This document shows, in pieces, positions 17,737 through 28,277 of a DNA stretch of 64,000 bases (within the stretch, counting starts at the first letter, position 1; every line of letters begins with the position of its first letter). The stretch spans positions 248,001 to 312,000 of the forward strand of contig CACIGF010000001.1 of the NCBI GenBank assembly GCA_902586195.1, in the 5' to 3' direction. The notes below the pieces were generated by a model that made no database searches, had not been told where the DNA came from, and saw only the letters and a list, made by a program, of their open reading frames with translations. This DNA comes from an uncultured beta proteobacterium (GTDB lineage: Bacteria; Pseudomonadota; Gammaproteobacteria; Burkholderiales; Burkholderiaceae_A). Position numbers and translations under genes: made by a program.

Positions 17737-19140
17737 ATGAAACAAACGCTATACGATAAGTTATGGGGAGAACATGTTGTTCGCAGCCAGGACGGGTCTG
17801 ATTTATCGCTTATATACATTGATCGCCATTTAATCCATGAAGTAACGAGTCCTCAGGCATTTGAAGGTATGAGGTTGAATGCTAGGCCTTTATGGAGAAC
17901 TGAATCAAACTTAGCTGTTGTTGATCACAATGTGGCAACCGTTGACCGACATTTAGGAATTAAGGATAAGATTTCAAGGCAACAAATTGAAGCTCTGGAA
18001 AACAACACTTCAGCCTTTAAAATAAAATTTATTGATCTCAAGAATCCTTTTCAAGGAATTGTTCATGTCATTGGTCCGGAGCTTGGAGCTACTTTGCCGG
18101 GAATGACTGTAGTCTGTGGCGATTCGCACACGAGTACGCATGGCGCACTTGCTGCATTGGCTTTTGGAATAGGAACTTCAGAAGTGGAGCATGTTCTTGC
18201 TACAAGTTGTTTGCTATTAAAAAAAATGAAAAACTTTTCCATTTGTCTGGGTAGTAAGGTTGGGAATCAGGTTTCTGCGAAAGATATTATTCTTTATATA
18301 ATAGGAAGAATCGGTATTGCTGGCGCTACCGGATGTACTATTGAATTCAGAGGAGAAGGGATTGAGGCACTGTCTGTCGAAGAGCGCATGACAATTTGTA
18401 ATATGTCCATAGAAGCAGGCGCTAAATCCAGTTTAGTTGCGTTTGATTCAGTTACTGAAGATTATGTAAAAAATAGGCCTTTTACTCCTGTCGGAGAAAA
18501 GTTAGAGAGCGCATTATCTTACTGGCGCACCTTAAAATCTGACCCGGGGGCGTACTTTGATCGCGAGTTACATTTAGATGCTAAAAACATCAGCCCACAA
18601 GTTACATGGGGTACTAATCCGGAAATGGTAACGTCATTTGATGGCAGGATTCCATCTGAGAATCAAATGAAAACACCTGAGCAAGTACAAGCTTTTAAAA
18701 GAGCTGTAGACTATATGGGATTGGTTCCAGGTAGTCCTATTAAAGATATCTCTATTGACAAAGTATTCATTGGTTCATGCACTAACTCGAGAATACAAGA
18801 TCTTAGAGCGGCAGCCAATATTTTGAAAGGTAAAATGAAGTCTAAAGTAGTGTCCCAAGCCCTTGTCGTTCCCGGTTCCGGGTTGGTAAAAAGGCAAGCG
18901 GAGGAGGAAGGTCTTCATGAAGTGTTTTTGTCAGCAGGTTTCGAATGGCGAGAGCCTGGGTGCTCCATGTGCTTGGGAATGAATTCAGACCGACTCAATG
19001 AGGCTGAAAGGTGCGCCTCTACTTCCAACAGAAATTTTGAGGGTAGACAGGGAAGAGGCGGTAGAACCCATTTATTGTCCCCGCAAAGTGCTGCAGCTTC
19101 TGCTATTGCGGGTAGACTGGTGGATGCAGCGAGTCTGTAA
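17737..19140 (+). CDS. leuC: 3-isopropylmalate dehydratase, large subunit
   Basis: With LeuD this [4Fe-4S] enzyme isomerises 2-isopropylmalate to 3-isopropylmalate in leucine synthesis. The 467-residue protein carries aconitase-family signatures: [29 protein letters not shown], and the cluster cysteines in IGSCTNSR and CSMCLGMN. The ATG is the first in frame, starting with [10 protein letters not shown], the standard N-terminus. leuD follows after one base. leuA is not in the window. Confidence 0.97.
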   Translation: MKQTLYDKLWGEHVVRSQDGSDLSLIYIDRHLIHEVTSPQAFEGMRLNARPLWRTESNLAVVDHNVATVDRHLGIKDKISRQQIEALENNTSAFKIKFIDLKNPFQGIVHVIGPELGATLPGMTVVCGDSHTSTHGALAALAFGIGTSEVEHVLATSCLLLKKMKNFSICLGSKVGNQVSAKDIILYIIGRIGIAGATGCTIEFRGEGIEALSVEERMTICNMSIEAGAKSSLVAFDSVTEDYVKNRPFTPVGEKLESALSYWRTLKSDPGAYFDRELHLDAKNISPQVTWGTNPEMVTSFDGRIPSENQMKTPEQVQAFKRAVDYMGLVPGSPIKDISIDKVFIGSCTNSRIQDLRAAANILKGKMKSKVVSQALVVPGSGLVKRQAEEEGLHEVFLSAGFEWREPGCSMCLGMNSDRLNEAERCASTSNRNFEGRQGRGGRTHLLSPQSAAASAIAGRLVDAASL

Positions 19141-19141
19141 A

Positions 19142-19810
19142 ATGAAACTAAAGCCTTTTTCTTCCCACACTGGATTAGTTTTGCCACTTGATATCTCCAA
19201 CGTAGATACAGACTTAATAATTCCGAAACAATATCTCAAGTCAATTAAAAAGGTTGGTTTTGGTCCCTATTTGTTTGATGAGTTACGTTATTTAGACAGT
19301 GCAGAATATGGAGATGATTGTTCGAAAAGAAAACTGAATACTGAATTTATCTTGAATAAAGAAGAGTATCAAGGAGTTTCGGTTTTATTAGGTAGGGAAA
19401 ATTTTGGCTGTGGATCCTCTAGAGAACACGCTCCGTGGGCAATGTTAGATTATGGTTTTAGAGTAATAATAGCCCCTTCATTCGCAGATATTTTTTTTTC
19501 TAATTCAGTAAAAAATGGGTTGCTACCAATCGCACTTGATACAGAAATAATAGAACAACTCTTTGTTGCGGCCCGAAAAAATCATTTTTTTCAATTAAAG
19601 GTTGATTTGCCATCTCAGCAAATAACCAATGCAGAATTAAACTTGAAAGAGGAGTTTGAAATTGCAGAGGATATCAAGAGTTTCTTAATAGCGGGAATGG
19701 ATGAAATATCTATGACTCTTCAGTATAAAGAGGATATCAAAAATTATGAGAACCGACGATTAAAGGAAAAGCCCTGGGTTGCCGAAGATCCTAAGGAGAT
19801 TTTGAAATGA
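19142..19810 (+). CDS. leuD: 3-isopropylmalate dehydratase, small subunit
   Basis: LeuD supplies the swivelling domain that completes the LeuCD active site. The 222-residue protein begins MKLKPFSSHTG and shows DISNVDTDLIIPKQYLK and the loop GRENFGCGSSREHAPWAL-type motif (here ending WAM). ATG 19142, directly after the leuC stop, is chosen; the open frame extends 144 bases further up inside leuC but that part has no similarity to the family. It overlaps leuB by four bases. Confidence 0.96.
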   Translation: MKLKPFSSHTGLVLPLDISNVDTDLIIPKQYLKSIKKVGFGPYLFDELRYLDSAEYGDDCSKRKLNTEFILNKEEYQGVSVLLGRENFGCGSSREHAPWAMLDYGFRVIIAPSFADIFFSNSVKNGLLPIALDTEIIEQLFVAARKNHFFQLKVDLPSQQITNAELNLKEEFEIAEDIKSFLIAGMDEISMTLQYKEDIKNYENRRLKEKPWVAEDPKEILK

Positions 19811-20892
19811 AATCGTTTAATTTAGCTATCCTATCTGGTGATGGTATTGGACCAGAAATAATGGCTGAGGCTCAAACTATTTTAGAGCATCTAAAACAAA
19901 CTGGCCTTGTAGACTTTCAAATCCAAGAAGCGTTGGTTGGGGGCGCAAGTATACGTGATTCAGGTGCACCTATTACAAATGCGACACTCGATATGGTAAA
20001 AACCGCGGATGCAATTTTATTTGGAGCTGTTGGGGATTATTCTTTTGATCACCTACCACAATCAGAGAGACCAGAAATGGCTATTTTAAAACTTCGGAAA
20101 GAACTCGAGTTATTCGCGAACATTAGGCCAATAGCAATTTTTGATGAGTTAATTGCAAACTCTAATCTCAAGAAGGAGGTTTTAAAAAACGTGGACTTTG
20201 TTATTGTACGGGAGCTTACTGGAGATATTTATTTTGGCGAACCTAGGGGAGAGAAAAAGATCAATGGAGTTCGCTATGGTTTCAATACAATGACGTATTC
20301 TGAGCCTGAGATAGAGCGTATCGCAAATGTAGGATTTAAGCTGGCTAAGGCTAGACGAAGAAAAGTAACTTCTGTTGATAAGGCAAACGTACTTGAGACA
20401 ATGCAGTTATGGAGAGATGTTGTTTCGAGTGTCTCTGAGTCATATAAGGATATCGAATTACAACATATGTATGTAGATAATGCTGCAATGCAGTTGATCA
20501 ATTTGCCAGCACAATTTGATGTAATCATTACTGGGAATATTTTTGGTGATATTTTGTCAGATCAGGCTTCCATGATTACAGGTTCGATAGGTCTTCTACC
20601 ATCCGCATCTCTTAATGAAGGTTTATTTGGTCTATTTGAACCGATTCATGGGTCGGCACCAGATATAGCTGGTAAGAACACAGCAAACCCTCTTGCGATG
20701 ATGTTATCGATGGCAATGATGTTCAGACATTCTTTGGATAGAACAGATATCGCAGATTTAATAGAGCAAGCGGTTAAAAATACTCTCGGAAAAAAAATTG
20801 CGACTCCAGATTTTTGCCGAGAAGGTTGGAGGGAAGTTAGTACTAACGATATGGGTAGGGAAGTGTGTAAGGAGTTAAGTAAGCTATGCTAG
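19807..20892 (+). CDS. leuB: 3-isopropylmalate dehydrogenase
   Basis: LeuB oxidatively decarboxylates 3-isopropylmalate with NAD to 2-oxoisocaproate, the leucine precursor. The 361-residue protein starts with LAILSGDGIGPEIMAEA, contains the substrate arginine region LRKELELFANIRP, the ELTGDIYFGEPRG loop, and the metal-site motif NIFGDILSDQASM followed by EPIHGSAPDIAGKN. The ATG overlaps leuD by four bases and the end overlaps asd by seven, consistent with one transcript. Confidence 0.97.
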   Translation: MKSFNLAILSGDGIGPEIMAEAQTILEHLKQTGLVDFQIQEALVGGASIRDSGAPITNATLDMVKTADAILFGAVGDYSFDHLPQSERPEMAILKLRKELELFANIRPIAIFDELIANSNLKKEVLKNVDFVIVRELTGDIYFGEPRGEKKINGVRYGFNTMTYSEPEIERIANVGFKLAKARRRKVTSVDKANVLETMQLWRDVVSSVSESYKDIELQHMYVDNAAMQLINLPAQFDVIITGNIFGDILSDQASMITGSIGLLPSASLNEGLFGLFEPIHGSAPDIAGKNTANPLAMMLSMAMMFRHSLDRTDIADLIEQAVKNTLGKKIATPDFCREGWREVSTNDMGREVCKELSKLC

Positions 20893-22025
20893 TTGGAATT
20901 GTTGGTTGGCGTGGCATGGTTGGTTCTGTTTTAATTCAACGAATGTTGCAAGAGGGAGATTTTAATTTTTTTGAAACGAGGTTTTTCTCTACATCCAATG
21001 CGGGGGATAAAGTTTCGGAAAAAATTAAATTCAAAGGTAGTCATATACTCGCTGATGGCTTCGACCAAAGTGCTTTGGCTGATTGTGATGTTATTCTCAC
21101 GTGTCAGGGCTCTGAATACAGTAGGAAAATGTTTCCTACCCTTCGGGCAAAAGGCTGGAGTGGATTTTGGATTGACGCTTCGAGAGAATTTAGAATGGAA
21201 GAAGAAACAACGATCGTTTTGGATCCATTGAATAGAAGTAGTATTGATAGTGCATTAAAAACTGGCAGAAAGGTTTTTTGTGGTGGTAATTGTACTGTCA
21301 GCTGTCTTTTAATGGCGATCCATGGCTTAGTGAAAGACAATTTTGTTGAGTGGGTCAGTAGCACAACATATCAGGCTGCTTCTGGAGGAGGGGCAAAACA
21401 CATGAAGGAGCTACTCACTCAGGCAGGAAAAATTTATAAACAAGTTGATTCTTTGCTTTCTCAGGATAACTCACATATTCTGGATATCGATAGGAAAGTT
21501 CTAGACACTCAAAAAAACTTTTCTGGGAATGAAATGCACTGCTTTAAAGTCCCTCTTTCAGGCTCATTGATCCCATGGATTGATCAAGATAGGAATGATG
21601 GTTGGAGTCTTGAAGAATGGAAAGGCGATGTTGAATTAAATAAAATTTTAGGTTCCGACAAAAAGGAGAAAGTTAAAGTTGATTTCACTTGTGTAAGGGT
21701 CGGGATCATGCGATGTCACAGCCAGTCAGTAATTTTAAAACTAAAACAAAAGTTAGATATCGAGGATATAGAGAAAATACTGGATGAAGCAAACCCATGG
21801 GTTGAAGTAGTTCCTAACAAAAAAGCTGATTCAGAACAATTCCTTTCTCCTTTGTATGCTAGCGGCACACTAAGGATTCCAATCGGAAGAGTTAGAAGAA
21901 TGAAATATGACGATTCATGTATAAGTGCCTTTACGATTGGCGACCAGCTTTTATGGGGAGCTGCGGAACCATTAAGGAGAATGTTAAGAATAATAGTCGA
22001 CCAAAATTTTCCAAAGGATGTTTGA
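20886..22025 (+). CDS. asd: Aspartate-semialdehyde dehydrogenase
   Basis: Asd reduces aspartyl-4-phosphate to the semialdehyde, the branch point to lysine/diaminopimelate, threonine and methionine. The 379-residue protein is of the gammaproteobacterial-type enzyme: Rossmann start VGIVGWRGMVGSVL, catalytic Cys136 in GGNCTVSC, and RIPIGRVRRM near the C-terminus. AAGGAG lies 11 bases before the ATG. It supplies dapA and thrB, both found elsewhere in the window. It overlaps truA by eight bases; in many betaproteobacteria fimV sits between these two genes. Confidence 0.96.
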   Translation: MLVGIVGWRGMVGSVLIQRMLQEGDFNFFETRFFSTSNAGDKVSEKIKFKGSHILADGFDQSALADCDVILTCQGSEYSRKMFPTLRAKGWSGFWIDASREFRMEEETTIVLDPLNRSSIDSALKTGRKVFCGGNCTVSCLLMAIHGLVKDNFVEWVSSTTYQAASGGGAKHMKELLTQAGKIYKQVDSLLSQDNSHILDIDRKVLDTQKNFSGNEMHCFKVPLSGSLIPWIDQDRNDGWSLEEWKGDVELNKILGSDKKEKVKVDFTCVRVGIMRCHSQSVILKLKQKLDIEDIEKILDEANPWVEVVPNKKADSEQFLSPLYASGTLRIPIGRVRRMKYDDSCISAFTIGDQLLWGAAEPLRRMLRIIVDQNFPKDV

Positions 22026-22779
22026 AGTGCGCTTGGCTCTAGGGATAGAATATGACGGGACTGAATTGTCTGGTTGGCAAAGTCAGCCCTCAAGAAATAC
22101 CGTTCAGGATCATTTGGAAGATGCTTTAGAGAAGTTTTCTTTAGAGAAGGTAAAGGTTATTTGTGCAGGAAGAACTGATGCAGGTGTCCATGCAAAGGAA
22201 CAGGTAGTTCATTTTGACTCTAATTTAAATCGAGAAAGACATAGCTGGCTACGTGGCATAAATTCTTTTTTGCCTGCGTCAATAAACGTTAAATGGGTAA
22301 GGTCGGTACCCTCTAACTTCCACGCTCGTTTCTCTGCAAAGTCGAGGAAATATAGCTACTCAATTTTAAATCAGAAGGTAAGATCTTCTTTGAATAGAAG
22401 TTTTACGACATGGATCGCAGTTCCTCTTGACCATAACCGGATTTCAGACGCTGCCAAATTATTGTTAGGGGTCCATGACTTTTCTGCTTTTCGTTCTAGC
22501 GAATGTCAGGCAAAATCTGCAGTTAGAAAAATCAATAACATAAATGTAGAAAAGATTAATTCAATTATAAGGATTGAAATTGAAGCAAATGCTTTTTTAC
22601 ATCATATGGTAAGGAATATAGTCGGATGTTTTTTTGAAATTGGCAGAGGTGAAAAGTCAGTTGCGTGGATTAGGGAGGTCATTGATTCAAGGGATAGAAG
22701 TGTCTGTGCAAAAACTTTCCCTCCTGAAGGACTGTGTCTTGAGAAGATTGATTATGGGGATTTATTGAATGCGAACTAG
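22018..22779 (+). CDS. truA: tRNA pseudouridine synthase A (positions 38-40)
   Basis: TruA makes pseudouridine at positions 38, 39 and 40 of the tRNA anticodon arm. The 253-residue protein has GIEYDGTELSGWQ, the catalytic aspartate in GRTDAGVHA and the C-terminal motif FLHHMVRNIVG. The ATG is within the last codons of asd and the end overlaps trpF by 11 bases, so it is embedded in the biosynthetic run. Confidence 0.96.
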   Translation: MFEVRLALGIEYDGTELSGWQSQPSRNTVQDHLEDALEKFSLEKVKVICAGRTDAGVHAKEQVVHFDSNLNRERHSWLRGINSFLPASINVKWVRSVPSNFHARFSAKSRKYSYSILNQKVRSSLNRSFTTWIAVPLDHNRISDAAKLLLGVHDFSAFRSSECQAKSAVRKINNINVEKINSIIRIEIEANAFLHHMVRNIVGCFFEIGRGEKSVAWIREVIDSRDRSVCAKTFPPEGLCLEKIDYGDLLNAN

Positions 22780-23440
22780 GGTAAAGATTTGTGGTCTGAC
22801 AAGACCTGATGATGTAATTTTTGCGGTGAAAGCTGGTGCGGATGCGGTGGGATTTGTATTTTATAAACAAAGCTCTCGCTACGTCAGTCCAGAAACTGCT
22901 AGAGAATTAGCTAATCTGGTTCCTGCTTGGGTTTCGACGGTTGGTTTGTTTGTTAACTCTGAGCTTAACGAGATTTCAAAAGTGGCTGATTATGTTGGTG
23001 TATCTCATGTACAGTTGCATGGTGATGAGCCTGAAACACTATGCAAAAAGATCAGCAGGCCTGTAATAAAAGCGATTCGTTTGCCAACTAGTGGTATTAT
23101 TACTCGTGTAATCTTGGATAAATTCACAAAAATATCAAAGAGCTATCTGGATTGCTGTTCTGCCATTTTATTAGATAGCGATACTCAAAGCTTTGGTGGA
23201 AGTGGGAAAACTTTCAATTGGGAAGTTTTGGAAGAGTTGACCCCAAAATTTAATGGAAAATGGGTATTAAGTGGTGGTTTGAATGTCGGTAATATTGAAA
23301 AGGTGATGACTAAGTTTAATCCTCCTTTTGTGGATGTCTCTAGTGGTGTAGAGTTGAAAGACGGAGGCAAGAAGAGATCTGGTATTAAGGACCATAATGA
23401 GATAGAAGATTTCTTGAAAATGGTTGCGAGTTTTAATTGA
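22769..23440 (+). CDS. trpF: Phosphoribosylanthranilate isomerase
   Basis: TrpF performs the Amadori rearrangement of phosphoribosylanthranilate in tryptophan synthesis. The 223-residue TIM barrel starts VKICGLTRPDD (catalytic Cys in KICG), has GFVFYKQSSRYV, VQLHGDEP, and FGGSGKTFNW with LSGGLNVGN for phosphate binding and DVSSGVE at the end. It overlaps truA and is followed by trpB after 34 bases. It is a stand-alone enzyme, not fused to TrpC as in Escherichia coli. Confidence 0.96.
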   Translation: MRTRVKICGLTRPDDVIFAVKAGADAVGFVFYKQSSRYVSPETARELANLVPAWVSTVGLFVNSELNEISKVADYVGVSHVQLHGDEPETLCKKISRPVIKAIRLPTSGIITRVILDKFTKISKSYLDCCSAILLDSDTQSFGGSGKTFNWEVLEELTPKFNGKWVLSGGLNVGNIEKVMTKFNPPFVDVSSGVELKDGGKKRSGIKDHNEIEDFLKMVASFN

Positions 23441-23474
23441 ATAGATAAGTTCAAAAAATTGGGAGTGCTTAAGG

Positions 23475-24689
23475 ATGAAGTTAAAAAGTTTTACGAATTA
23501 TGACTTTCCAGATTCTAAAGGACATTTCGGCCCGTATGGTGGCTCGTTTGTCTCTGAAACGTTGTTTGCAGCGTTAGAAAAATTAGATCAAGATTATTCT
23601 GTTGCCATTAACGATAGAAAGTTTTTGGATGAATTTGAAAAAGAATTAAAAACATTCGTCGGGCGTCCATCACCCATTTTCCATGCACAAAGATGGTCCG
23701 AAAAGATCGGCGGAGGCCAATTATATTTTAAAAGGGAAGATCTCAATCATACCGGAGCTCACAAAATTAATAATACTATCGGCCAGGTTTTGCTTGCGAA
23801 ACGAACCGGAAAAAAAAGAGTTATAGCAGAAACAGGAGCAGGGCAACATGGGGTAGCAACCGCTACTGTGGCAGCTAGATTTGGTATGGAATGTACTGTC
23901 TACATGGGTTCCACTGATGTTGAGAGACAAGCTCAGAATGTATACCGTATGAAGCTTTTGGGGGCGGAAGTTGTGCCTGTTACTGCTGGGTCAAAAACCT
24001 TAAAAGATGCTCTTAATGAGGCTATGCGGGATTGGGTGACAAATGTGGAAAATACTTTTTACATTATAGGTACCGTTGCTGGTCCTCATCCTTACCCTAA
24101 GTTAGTAAGGGATTTTAATTCGGTTGTTGGTAAAGAATGTAAAATCCAAATGAAAGATTTGGCCGGGAGAAATCCCGATTACATTGTCGCCTGCGTCGGA
24201 GGGGGTAGTAATGCTCTAGGAATTTTTTACGATTATATACCTTGCGAGGAAGTAGAGTTAATAGGAGTGGAAGCAGCAGGGGAGGGTTTAGATTCCGGCA
24301 AACATTCTGCTTCGTTATCAGCCGGGAGGCCTGGAATACTGCACGGAACGAGAACTTATTTATTACAAGATTCAAACGGACAGGTTGAAGAAACACATTC
24401 CATTTCTGCAGGTTTAGATTATCCTGGCGTGGGACCTGAACATGCGCACTTAAAAGATATAAATAGGGTTAAGTATGTAGGAGCTTCAGACAGAGAGGCA
24501 TTGGCCGCGTTTCATGATTGTTGTAGGATTGAAGGGATTATACCTGCTCTTGAAACCAGTCACGCACTTGCGTATGCGACGAAGCTAGCGAAAAGTTTAG
24601 ACAAGGAAAAAATAGTACTAGTAAATTTATCTGGACGTGGCGATAAAGATATGCACACGGTTTCTCAATATCTCTCTGTTGATACATAG
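23475..24689 (+). CDS. trpB: Tryptophan synthase, beta subunit
   Basis: TrpB joins indole and serine to make tryptophan using pyridoxal phosphate. The 404-residue protein has the family start [14 protein letters not shown], the PLP lysine Lys97 in [20 protein letters not shown], the phosphate loop GGGSNALG and the C-terminal [13 protein letters not shown] precedes the ATG closely. trpA starts directly after its stop codon, so the two subunits are made together. Confidence 0.97.
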   Translation: MKLKSFTNYDFPDSKGHFGPYGGSFVSETLFAALEKLDQDYSVAINDRKFLDEFEKELKTFVGRPSPIFHAQRWSEKIGGGQLYFKREDLNHTGAHKINNTIGQVLLAKRTGKKRVIAETGAGQHGVATATVAARFGMECTVYMGSTDVERQAQNVYRMKLLGAEVVPVTAGSKTLKDALNEAMRDWVTNVENTFYIIGTVAGPHPYPKLVRDFNSVVGKECKIQMKDLAGRNPDYIVACVGGGSNALGIFYDYIPCEEVELIGVEAAGEGLDSGKHSASLSAGRPGILHGTRTYLLQDSNGQVEETHSISAGLDYPGVGPEHAHLKDINRVKYVGASDREALAAFHDCCRIEGIIPALETSHALAYATKLAKSLDKEKIVLVNLSGRGDKDMHTVSQYLSVDT

Positions 24690-25508
24690 ATGTACCAGTC
24701 CCGTTTAGATAAGTGTTTCGATGAGTTGAAACGGTTAAAAAAAAAGGCTTTAATTCCCTATATTACTGCTGGAGACCCCTTGCCAGACTTGACTGTGAGT
24801 CTAATGCACGCTCTTGTAGAAAGCGGAGCCGATGTAATTGAACTAGGGGTTCCGTTTTCTGACCCAATTGCTGACGGCCCGATAATTCAGAGAGCTAGTG
24901 AAAGAGCTCTTAATCAGGGCGTAAACTTAGAGACTTGTTTGAATTTTGTCAATGATTTTCGTGTTAGGAACAAAGTAACGCCCATTGTTTTGATGGGTTA
25001 CATGAATCCTATTGAGCAATTCGGCTGGGATCGTTTTGCTGATAAGGCGGCCCATGTTGGCGTTGACGGAGTATTAGTAGTTGATTGTCCTCCGGAGGAA
25101 TCCAAAATATTTTTTGATAAATTAAAAGCACAGAATATCGATTGTATCCACTTAGTTGCTCCCACTACTTCAGAGGAACGTCTACAAAAGATTTTAGGAG
25201 AGGCCTCTGGTTACATATATTATGTTTCCTTAAGGGGTGTGACAGGATCCGATAAGTTAAACCCAGTGGATGTTTCCCAAAAAATTAATTTCGTTAAAAA
25301 GCATACGAAACTACCTGTGGCTGTTGGCTTTGGTATATCATCTAGAAAAAGTGTTTCTGACATTGCTAAATCAGATGCAGATGGTGTTGTGATTGGAAGC
25401 GCGTTAATTAGGGCTATGGAAGAAGCAGGTTCGGAAGGGGGGTCTCCAATAGATACGGTAAAAAGTCGGTTAGATGACTTGAGTAAAGGATTGTCAGAGA
25501 AAAGGTAA
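24690..25508 (+). CDS. trpA: Tryptophan synthase, alpha subunit
   Basis: TrpA cleaves indole-3-glycerol phosphate and passes indole through the tunnel to TrpB. The 272-residue TIM barrel has the catalytic residues Glu51 (ELGVPFSDP) and Asp62 (IADGPIIQ), the loop-6 region and the phosphate site (GFGISS). The ATG follows the trpB TAG with no spacer. A run of A codes for the Lys-rich stretch near residue 18 and stays in frame. accD follows after two bases. Confidence 0.97.
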   Translation: MYQSRLDKCFDELKRLKKKALIPYITAGDPLPDLTVSLMHALVESGADVIELGVPFSDPIADGPIIQRASERALNQGVNLETCLNFVNDFRVRNKVTPIVLMGYMNPIEQFGWDRFADKAAHVGVDGVLVVDCPPEESKIFFDKLKAQNIDCIHLVAPTTSEERLQKILGEASGYIYYVSLRGVTGSDKLNPVDVSQKINFVKKHTKLPVAVGFGISSRKSVSDIAKSDADGVVIGSALIRAMEEAGSEGGSPIDTVKSRLDDLSKGLSEKR

Positions 25509-25510
25509 TA

Positions 25511-26371
25511 TTGGTGAGTTGGTTAGAGAATATAATTCCTCCAAGAATTAAAAAAGGTAACAGTCAAAAGAAAACCATACCAGACGGAGTTTGGGTTAAG
25601 TGTCCTGACTGTGATTCGGTTTTATATAGGGCGGATTTAGATGCTAATATGCAAGTATGTCCAAAATGTCAACACCACCTTCGTATAAGTGCTCGGAAGA
25701 GAGCTGAACATCTCCTAGACGATCACAATTTTAGAGAGTTAGCGAAGGATGTAAAACCCGAAGATTTTTTAAAATTCAAGGATATAAAGAGTTACCCGCA
25801 AAGAATTAATGAAGCCTCAATTTCCACTGGGGAGTCGGATGCTCTCATTCTTGTTGTTGGTAGTATAATGAAGATTCAATCAGTTGTGGCATTGTTCGAG
25901 TTCGATTTCATGGGTGGCTCGATGGGCTCAGTTGTGGGTGAGAAATTTGTGCGTGGAATTGAGTATGCAACGGAAAATAATATCCCGTTTATTTCCGTCG
26001 CTGCGAGTGGTGGTGCTCGCATGCAAGAGGGTTTGATGTCATTAATGCAGATGGCAAAAACTACTGCTGCGTTGAAAAAACTAGACGAAAAGAAAATTCC
26101 GTATATCTCAATACTCACTGACCCAACTATGGGAGGGGTTTCTGCTAGTTTTGCTTTCGTGGCTGATGTCGTAATCGCGGAACCAAATGCCTTAATTGGT
26201 TTTGCTGGACCAAGAGTTATCGAGCAAACTGTAAGAGAAAAATTGCCCAAGGGTTTTCAAAGGTCGGAATTTTTACTTAAGAAAGGTTCAATTGATCTGA
26301 TCGTTGATCGTAGGGATCTAAGAAAAAAAGTTGGAAGTTTGTTGTCTTTTCTAAAAGATTCTAAGATGTAA
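25511..26371 (+). CDS. accD: Acetyl-CoA carboxylase carboxyltransferase, beta subunit
   Basis: AccD with AccA transfers CO2 from carboxybiotin to acetyl-CoA to make malonyl-CoA for fatty acids. The 286-residue protein has the N-terminal zinc ribbon (Cys31, Cys34, Cys50, Cys53) and a crotonase-like domain with [12 protein letters not shown] and SGGARMQEG. The start is non-ATG: TTG 25511 or GTG 25514, both behind AAGG; either gives the normal N-terminus (SWLENIIPP). The order trpA-accD-folC is widely conserved in proteobacteria. Confidence 0.96.
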   Translation: MVSWLENIIPPRIKKGNSQKKTIPDGVWVKCPDCDSVLYRADLDANMQVCPKCQHHLRISARKRAEHLLDDHNFRELAKDVKPEDFLKFKDIKSYPQRINEASISTGESDALILVVGSIMKIQSVVALFEFDFMGGSMGSVVGEKFVRGIEYATENNIPFISVAASGGARMQEGLMSLMQMAKTTAALKKLDEKKIPYISILTDPTMGGVSASFAFVADVVIAEPNALIGFAGPRVIEQTVREKLPKGFQRSEFLLKKGSIDLIVDRRDLRKKVGSLLSFLKDSKM

Positions 26372-26380
26372 AACGTTTTT

Positions 26381-27718
26381 ATGATTGATAATCCCAGTGA
26401 GTTAGATAAGTGGTTAACAAAGCTACTGGATGCGCACCCCAAACAAATCGCACTAGGACTTCGGAGAGTTCGGTCCGTTGCGGAAAGGATGTGTTTTAAA
26501 ATCGTAGATAAACAAATTAGGTTGAATTCGAAGGTTATTATAGTAGGTGGTACAAATGGAAAAGGATCAGTATGTGCGTTTTTAGAAAACATTCTCTTAT
26601 CGGAAGGTTATACAACATCGCTTTATACATCGCCTCACATTTTAACTTTTAAAGAAAGACTAAGGAGTAATGGGGAATTATTAGATGACTCAGTCTGGAT
26701 TGAAGCATTTAGTGCGGTAGAGGCTGCCAAAATTGTAGTCCCGGAGAAGAAATTAACTTTTTTTGAGTTTTCGACACTAGCAGCAATACTAATATCAGAT
26801 AAGTTAAAACCTGATGTAGCAATTTTTGAGATAGGGTTAGGGGGTCGACTTGATGCAGTAAACTTGCTCGACAGTGATTGTTCTGTATTAACGTCAATTG
26901 ATTTAGACCATGAAAACTTTTTGGGAAATACGAGAGAAAAAATTGCTTGGGAAAAAGTTCATATCGCAAGACCAGGAAAGCCTATTGTTCTTGCTGAAGA
27001 GAATCCTCCGGAAATTTTACACTCATTCTGCGAAAAAATTGGAGCAAAACAGATACGAGTTAATAGAGACTATTATTATAGACAGCTAGGTAATCAATGG
27101 AGTTGGCATAGTCGAGAGATAACGCGGCATGCTCTCACAATCCCATCACTCCGGGGCAAGCATCAATTACGTAATGCATCCGCAGCACTTGCCTGTGTAG
27201 AATCGTTATCAGAGGAATTCCCAATTAGTCAGGGTTCTATGAGAAAAGCATTAATATCTGTACATTTACCAGGCCGTTTGCAAGTTCTCGCAGGTCAGCC
27301 CACAATAGTCCTTGACGTAGCTCACAATGCTTCTGCAGGTCGAGTGTTGTCATCGGGGCTGGGAGAAATTGGTTTTTACCCACTTACTGTAGGGGTGGTA
27401 GGACTTTTGGATGACAAGGATAGCCTAGCTATTTTCGAGGCACTAAAGTCAAAAATCGATAAGTGGTTTTTAGTAAGCTTAGACCCGCAAAGGTCAATGA
27501 ATAGAGGTAGATGTGCTGATTCTTTGAAAACAACGTTAATTGAGTTAATTCCAGAAGCTGACGTACACTGTTTTGATGGGCCAGAGGAGGGATTTACAGA
27601 AGCCTGCAGAATTTGTAACAAAGAGGATAGGATAGTAGTTTGTGGTTCTTTTGTAACGGTCTCAGCAGTATGGCCTTTAGCGGAAAAATTTCTTAAAGGG
27701 ACAGAGAAAAGGGAATAA
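26381..27718 (+). CDS. folC: Dihydrofolate synthase / folylpolyglutamate synthase
   Basis: FolC adds glutamate to dihydropteroate and further glutamates to folates. The 445-residue Mur-ligase-like protein has the P-loop GGTNGKGSV (56-63), TSPHILTFKERLR, the second-domain motif LPGRLQVL and VLDVAHNASAG. It completes the pathway begun by folP at the left end of the window. The ATG is nine bases after accD. Confidence 0.95.
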   Translation: MIDNPSELDKWLTKLLDAHPKQIALGLRRVRSVAERMCFKIVDKQIRLNSKVIIVGGTNGKGSVCAFLENILLSEGYTTSLYTSPHILTFKERLRSNGELLDDSVWIEAFSAVEAAKIVVPEKKLTFFEFSTLAAILISDKLKPDVAIFEIGLGGRLDAVNLLDSDCSVLTSIDLDHENFLGNTREKIAWEKVHIARPGKPIVLAEENPPEILHSFCEKIGAKQIRVNRDYYYRQLGNQWSWHSREITRHALTIPSLRGKHQLRNASAALACVESLSEEFPISQGSMRKALISVHLPGRLQVLAGQPTIVLDVAHNASAGRVLSSGLGEIGFYPLTVGVVGLLDDKDSLAIFEALKSKIDKWFLVSLDPQRSMNRGRCADSLKTTLIELIPEADVHCFDGPEEGFTEACRICNKEDRIVVCGSFVTVSAVWPLAEKFLKGTEKRE

Positions 27719-27766
27719 AAACTTGTTTTTCCATTCACTCATTGAATACCTTGAGGTCTTAGTAAG

Positions 27767-28270
27767 GTGAAAAGTAAAGGAAATACATCTGATCCATTCT
27801 TGTCTGCTAAAAAAAAGGCAAGGCACAGACTGATCGGAGTCGGTTTGTTTTCTCTATTTTTATATTTTTTGGGTGATGTTTTTTTCAACTTGCCCCCTAA
27901 ATATTTACCAACTGATTTCGTGGTTGAAACTTTAGAAGAGAGCCGCTCAAGTAGAGAGCTTGCCGCGGAATACAACCGACTAAACAGAAAGCTGGGTAAA
28001 GTAATAGGAGATGAAGATATTAAGATTTTAAAAAATCTCAAAAGAAAAAATTGGTTTGTTCAAGCTGGCATGTTTGACAATAGAGAAAAAGCAGATTTAC
28101 TAAATGAAAGGTTGATACTCGAAGGGTATTCGCCTAATCTCAAAGAGAGAAAAGTTGGGGATGGGTATATTTTTCTTGTTATCCTAGGTCCCTTCAATCT
28201 TGTAAAGGCAGAGGAAATAGTGAATAAAATGATTAGTAAAGGTCTGAAGGCAGACCTGAATAGGTTTTAA
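27767..28270 (+). CDS. SPOR-domain membrane protein
   Basis: The 167-residue protein has a short basic cytoplasmic tail, one membrane helix (about 21-40), a charged periplasmic linker and a C-terminal SPOR domain (about 95-167, starting NWFVQAGMFDNREKA). SPOR domains bind denuded glycan strands at the division septum, so a role in cell envelope or division is likely. The start is GTG 27767; the linker is short compared with DedD-type relatives. Its place between folC and cvpA is conserved in many proteobacteria (dedD position). Confidence 0.85.
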   Translation: MKSKGNTSDPFLSAKKKARHRLIGVGLFSLFLYFLGDVFFNLPPKYLPTDFVVETLEESRSSRELAAEYNRLNRKLGKVIGDEDIKILKNLKRKNWFVQAGMFDNREKADLLNERLILEGYSPNLKERKVGDGYIFLVILGPFNLVKAEEIVNKMISKGLKADLNRF

Positions 28271-28277
28271 GATTAAA

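Noticed and set aside
17737-24690. Leucine or tryptophan attenuator, or T-box, upstream of leuC or trpF/trpB
   Set aside because: The gaps are 2 bases before leuC and 34 before trpB, trpF overlaps truA, and no leader peptide or alternative hairpins can fit.
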